Shown here in pieces: positions 62,501 through 64,000 of a stretch of DNA of 64,000 nucleotides (position 1 is its first letter; every line of letters begins with the position of its first letter). The position numbers and the translations under genes were made by a program. Where the stretch lies: assembly GCF_024171695.1 (NCBI RefSeq), contig NZ_JAMTCF010000005.1, positions 248,001-312,000 on the forward strand, read 5' to 3'. Under the pieces are notes generated by a model, which ran no database searches, was not told the origin of the DNA, and saw only the letters and a program-made list of their open reading frames with translations. Source of the stretch: Actinosynnema pretiosum. GTDB lineage: Bacteria; Actinomycetota; Actinomycetes; Mycobacteriales; Pseudonocardiaceae.

Positions 62501-64000
62501 GTGCACGCCGTCGAGGTCGTCCTCGCGCTGCGCGACGACCTCCCCGCCGACGACCCGTGCTCGCTCACCGAACCCGTCGAGTGGGCGACGGTCGACGGCC
62601 GCAGGCGCGCGGGCGTGTCGTCGTTCGCGACCGGGGCCAACGCGCACGTGATCCTCGAAGCGGCGCCCGTCCCGCCGCACCCCGAGCGCGGTGAACCCGG
62701 TGTGGTGCCGTGGGTGCTGTCCGCCCGCACGCCCGAGGCGCTGCGCGTCCGGGCCGAGCGGCTTCGCGCGTTCCTCGCCGCCAACCCCGAGGTCGAACCG
62801 GTCGACGTGGCCCGCGCCCTCACCCGCACCCGCTTCGAGCACCGGGCAGTCCTGACCGGTGTCGATCACCAGGACTTCCTGCCTGGGCTGGAAGCCCTCG
62901 CCCAGGGCCGCGCGGAGACCACCGCGACCGCGCGGCACGACGGGGTCGCGGTCCGCTTCGGCGGCCGGTCCGGCCAGGCCGACGAGCGGGCGCTCACCGA
63001 GGCGTTCCCCGCTCTCGACCGCGAGCTGCGCCTGGCGCGCGCGGAACTCGACCAGTCCGCTGGGACCGTGCTCCAGGTCGCCCTGTTCCGGCTCCTCCGC
63101 TCCTGGGGCGTCGAACCGGCGCGCCTGATCAGCGACCCGGACGGCGAGACCGCCGCGCTGCGCTGCGCCGACGCCACCACCCCGGTCGTCCGGGTGCGCG
63201 CGCGCGAACCGCTGCCGGACCGGGGCCACGTGCTGGACCTCGCCGCCGTCACCGACCCGCACCACCTGATGTCCGCGCTCGGCCACCTGCACGGCGGCGG
63301 CGCGCACGTCGACTGGGACGCGGTGCTCGCCGGTCGGCGCCCGAGCCACGTCGACCTGCCCACCCACCCGTTCCAGCGCCACCACCCGACCCCGGAACCG
63401 GACGTCGCCGAACCCCGGCGAGAAGCCAAGGAACCGCCGCACCCGGCCGGTGACCTGCTGCGCCTGGAGTGGTGCCCGGTCCCCCTCGGCGCGCCCGCCA
63501 CCGATCCGGTGGTCTGGTCGCCGCGCACCGCCGCGACCACCACCGAGGACGCCGTCCGCGACCTCACCGAGCAGGGCTTCGCGCGGGTCGGGGACTGGCT
63601 CGCCGACCCCGAGCGCGCCGACACCCGCCTCGTCGTCCTGACCAGCGGCGCGGTCGGCCCCGGAGCCACCGACCTCGCGGGCGCGGCCCTGTGGGGCCTG
63701 CTGCGGGCCGCCCAGTCCGAGCACCCCGGCCGGTTCACCCTGGTCGACGCGGACGACCCCGACCTCGGCGTCCTGTCCGCCGCCGTGGCCACCGGCGAGC
63801 CCCAACTGCTCCTGCGCGAAGGCCGCGCGCACGCCGCCCGGCTCACCAGGGTCCCCGCCACCGCCGCCGCCGCACCCCGGTGGCGCGGCACGGTCCTGGT
63901 CACCGGCGGCACCGGGGTGGTCGGCCGCGCGCTCGCCACCCACCTGGCCCGCGCGGGCGCCGAGCACCTCGTCCTGGCCAGCCGCACCGGCCCGAACCAC
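53516..64000 (+). CDS. giant modular type I polyketide synthase with degenerate extender modules (partial, runs off the window)
   Basis: At least 3495 residues, one open frame from the GTG at 53516 to the window end. Loading module: AT with FPGQGPQWPGM and intact GHSAGE (about 181), then ACP with LGLDSGA (Ser 624). Extender 1: short KS (about 678-960) whose Cys site reads DPTRSSPLAPLHLA (R827), AT with GHGAGE (G1133 for Ser), truncated KR from about 1469. Extender 2: KS (from about 1625) lacking the whole Cys segment, AT with GHGHGE (G2019), KR (about 2468) with Tyr replaced by Ser 2609. Extender 3: KS with DTEHSSSLIALHLA (H2909), truncated AT without GHSxG, start of a third KR. No extender ACP is visible before extender 3. 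HGTGT and GHxxxAAG parts are absent from all KS. Confidence 0.85.
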   Translation, partial: MADRAEPALVPWVVSGSAPLTLRAGAVALQAHLVGADRHWTPGGVGRSLAARPADAHRAVLLCREPAEFLAALTELASGTPSARVVTAAPAPGPGPVLVFPGQGPQWPGMAALADAEPVFRAALVDCCAAFAPFLDRPLPSVLDQRTELEAPELVQPALFAVMVALAALWRSRGVEPSAVLGHSAGEFAAAHVAGALPLDEAARALALWSRAQSELAGRGEMIAAALPAAEVRALLPRWAGALDLAATNSPRSTVVAGDRAAALDFLAHCRESGVPARRLAIGLAAHSAQVDALRESLLTDLAPIRPREAEIPLHSSTTGGQVDGRSLDAAHWFANLRGEVRFADATRALLDGGHRLFLEVGPHPVLGPALLETAHAGGVPDVAALATLRRGGGGEEDFLTALAEAHVRGADVDWTPVFASDHPVLLPEPPRSRHAAEPDGAGWGSAGQEGAEQESGGWGSAGSESAGWGVAGPGSAEPWAAGPETADWDFAGPRSAESGATGSESADWDFAGPRSAESGAIGPGSADWGVAVPETAESGAAGPQSAERGATGWEAAERATAEHGAAEPGGPESLAPQPMPDGRADLGKRALRDLVRVHLTALLPVGSPPPTDSTSFWELGLDSGAVVRFRDRITAATGVPLPATLLFDHPTPGDVVAALVAATAELPARTAEDEPIAVVAVARRFPGDTTAQEDPAPPLHPAPGTLLDPEPADFVPAGATPADPDSAAFTRTGSDPAAARNPAPATTFDPTPFGPDPREVGWIDPRQRQLLETTGEVFERAGLPQLSRGGARVGVFTRAELPTTSDLVATVFGLRGGPSTTADPTRSSPLAPLHLAVRALRSGDCALALAGGETGRDGGSDGVAVLLLERLADARRGGHPVLALVRGPAADQVDPDPQAASDLVDVVELVLALHDAAPSRTALPRTASSRSGDADDHLVLEPAPPPVAAHHAPVELDPVPWVLSAATAEDLREQARRLAAFATGGASTVDIGRTLAVTREALPHRAVVLGGDDHVRGLDLLADGISLDRVITGRARERRVVFAFPGDRTPWTGAAEELLRDFEVFRAAIAECDEALRPHTGWSLTAVLLGDPDAPPQHRDDVLQPVQLAVAVGLAALWRAHGVEPDAVLGHGAGELAAAHVAGALTLDEAAGIAAVRGEFAHPDDRHDALLTRLGGIHPRRAPIPLHRATAHGATARRAGTGTPPDLAEPDARHWSRDLHDPAGFDRATRALLATGHDLVVEISPHPEPSAILTRAGADVIGALGRGGTAGFTRSLAEAHVRGARVDWTPLFGAGPLVDLPAHAFQHAHRHEPDNSTTRLLLVPSGRADHPAVAEAERALGEVGTAHRLDLDPADVDRESLRRALDPAPDLVVSFLALDETPHPEHPEVPRGLAATLALLQVIGDVPLRVITTGQALPRGLAETFAVQRPESRVVPLDLTEHPFDALPDLLLAPVHESTGAPAPDGAVLVLGGHGERGRSAARAFTRAGAPHVVLACRRGADAPGAIEFGAELVAGGARVTHARCDVTQPHDLARLVVLLAEQGERVRTVVHAAGPHAPRPVAELDLAALASAVRTGIVGACNLVAPARFEPAPASRITTRTGDLFPAPDEETPAAQADPGVDDRIAVLAAGCRLPGGIRTPDDLRHPGEAPTTPTDRGWTGVTGAYLDRVALFDADFFGLTPDEARAADPAQRLLLETAWEAVERAGIDPTSLRGSRTGVFTDQPGRTADLVSRVLGLPAPAESPADRDALRRAVRALRSGECELALVGSATALPEPPPAGSSPAEHAVVLLLEPLATARHHDHPVLGVAEPTGADLVTTLKALLEKPFTETDRPPAGPPSGAVVPWVLSAAEPAALRARARDLLALLDRTPDVDPVDVGFALATGRSAFPHRAVLVGATADRFRAGLSALADRATDAPATPRSPVFTFPGQTARRPAPVDDLLADSPVFRDRIAECERALAPHVDWSLTAVLRGDPGAPPPERADVAQPVQFAVAVALAEVWRAHGVEPAAVLGHGHGEIAAAHVAGALSLADAARVVAVRSRLLHEHLAGAGGLVAVSADPEDVAEALGELEIASVDGPGALTASGAPAALEAFLARCADRGWRAKWLPVDHAPHSHHVDPLLDLLRAELHGIRPLPGRIPLWSPVTGGELDPTRLGPDHWADNLRLPVRFDPTTRALLDAGHDLFVEVAPNPVLSHQVQLTASDHGRPARVVGALHRDGDGRERLLSALGEAHALGADVSWERAFTGLDPRRADLPTYPFQGRRHWQADRAARSAPTYRLDWRELTPGPAGPSGRWLVAAPGESVLAEALRDRFTALGAEVVRFDPDAPHRAAGSPDLAGVVAVPPADLAWTLALLRDLGDAGITAPLWCCTRTAAPLGPQDPARATTWGFGQVAAQELARRWGGLIDLPPVAGTREFDLLAGVLTGATGEDRCAIRDGRVLVPRLVPAEPPAPLDFRPERGTVLVTGAFGRTGGHVARWLARSGAEHLLLVDVTDRAEPALIAELTSVGARVTTATCDLADREALRALLASVPEHTPLTGVVHAATAGGDAPVDALDPARVAEALDTGFGAALALHELVGDLPLFALVSSLDGTVGTPGRAVSAAVGSGLDALARHRVSLGSSATAIAWEGDQGPVTTALGRALAHDVPVVIAAEVDWEALRAGLTRGAILTELVAEKPEPEAEKPELVAETSELVAETSELVAENSEPEADTSVRVAEPPALVAETPEPVAETPELMADTSALVADTSAPEAETPARVAETPEPEAETSALAADTSEPVAETSAHIVAAQGESDEDAPLAVIAVASRAPGEVVAAEDFDTGFFGLTPAEALVADPRYLLLLETAQEACERAGLDPEALRGQAIGVFLGVAHRAHPTPGGVVAGQLAHRFGLVGPAITADTEHSSSLIALHLAAQSLRRHECDLALAAGADVTEGAGVLLLARRSDADRDGHPALALLRGSATSSNDRPQQDVVRRVLADQPQRTGSGIVHAVEVVLALRDDLPADDPCSLTEPVEWATVDGRRRAGVSSFATGANAHVILEAAPVPPHPERGEPGVVPWVLSARTPEALRVRAERLRAFLAANPEVEPVDVARALTRTRFEHRAVLTGVDHQDFLPGLEALAQGRAETTATARHDGVAVRFGGRSGQADERALTEAFPALDRELRLARAELDQSAGTVLQVALFRLLRSWGVEPARLISDPDGETAALRCADATTPVVRVRAREPLPDRGHVLDLAAVTDPHHLMSALGHLHGGGAHVDWDAVLAGRRPSHVDLPTHPFQRHHPTPEPDVAEPRREAKEPPHPAGDLLRLEWCPVPLGAPATDPVVWSPRTAATTTEDAVRDLTEQGFARVGDWLADPERADTRLVVLTSGAVGPGATDLAGAALWGLLRAAQSEHPGRFTLVDADDPDLGVLSAAVATGEPQLLLREGRAHAARLTRVPATAAAAPRWRGTVLVTGGTGVVGRALATHLARAGAEHLVLASRTGPNH
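54841..55215 (+). repeat. 60-bp (20-codon) tandem repeat in the PKS AT-ACP linker
   Basis: Five in-phase 60-base units at 54901-55200, with looser flanking copies. Units 54961-55020 and 55021-55080 differ at only three bases. Each unit contains four 15-base steps, giving pentads such as SADWD FAGPR SAESG. Inserted between the loading AT and ACP. Confidence 0.85.
61553..61888 (+). repeat. 21-bp (7-codon) tandem repeat in the PKS KR-KS linker
   Basis: About sixteen in-frame 21-base units encoding variants of LVAETSE and PEAETPE, 336 bases in total. It occupies the place where an ACP is expected between KR2 and KS3. Confidence 0.85.

Noticed and set aside
56398-62694. 2098-codon plus-strand frame
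   Set aside because: Arg/Pro/Gly-rich shadow of the true PKS frame; all AT, KR and KS motifs lie in the other frame, checked at several positions for constant phase with 53516.
56300-64000. 2566-codon open frame on the minus strand, and a 1563-codon one at 50621-55312
   Set aside because: Low-complexity Gly/Arg/Val-rich translation with no family features; both mirror the PKS, glycosyltransferase and linker coding frames on the plus strand, as expected at this GC content.
53516-64000. Ansamitocin-type PKS
   Set aside because: The loading unit is AT-ACP, not a CoA-ligase-like starter domain, and no AHBA-synthesis genes are present.

Overview
This is very GC-rich DNA with many GTG starts, GC-ending codons and long antisense shadow frames. 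That is typical of a filamentous actinomycete. Gene content (modular PKS, Tat-exported oxygenases, class E LAXTG sorting signal) fits Pseudonocardiales such as Actinosynnema or Saccharothrix; this genus-level guess is inference. No rRNA, tRNA or CRISPR array was seen.

Layout. 1-4632: a SipW-type signal peptidase fused to a LamG-like domain, a polytopic membrane protein, a small TerB-like protein and an MFS transporter. 5212-15795: an unusual terpenoid locus. It holds an active HisC-like aminotransferase, a squalene/oxidosqualene-cyclase-like protein whose acid motif is replaced, a P450, a TauD-type dioxygenase, an O-methyltransferase, an FAD monooxygenase, a UbiA prenyltransferase, and a polyprenyl diphosphate synthase fused to a degenerate aminotransferase-like domain. 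16540-17976: a frameshifted NmrA-like gene and an SDR. 18395-24985: a tightly overlapping three-gene operon (TerB-N/TerB/TerB-C protein, BrxD/DUF2791-like ATPase, Lhr-like helicase fused to a DnaQ exonuclease) that looks like a stand-alone genome-defence system. 25161-25962: a MerR regulator with its own 19-bp-spacer promoter. 25999-30300: a secreted subtilase and a multiply frameshifted LAXTG surface-protein relic.

30307-44884 reads as a rubber/polyisoprenoid catabolic region. Two tandem Lcp-like oxygenases are followed by an OxiAB-like molybdenum hydroxylase, with a divergent TetR regulator. Next to them lie beta-oxidation genes: FadB-type multifunctional enzyme, thiolase, acyl-CoA ligase, acyl-CoA dehydrogenase and nitronate monooxygenase-like protein, plus a second TetR regulator and two copies of a shared operator box. 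In the model, Lcp would cleave polyisoprene to oligo-isoprenoid aldehydes, OxiAB would oxidise these to acids, and the CoA enzymes would degrade the acids.

44928-49475: a secreted HAF-repeat-like protein, a FecCD permease and ATPase without a binding protein, two small paralogous membrane proteins (one interrupted by an in-frame TGA) and a small unknown. 49608-64000: a macrolide-type glycosylation and PKS locus (amino-sugar N-methyltransferase, two glycosyltransferases, a giant PKS running off the window). The PKS is striking: its frame is open for 10.5 kb, yet KS cysteines, AT serines, KR tyrosine and the extender ACPs are missing or replaced. Only the loading AT-ACP keeps its catalytic residues among the modules fully visible.
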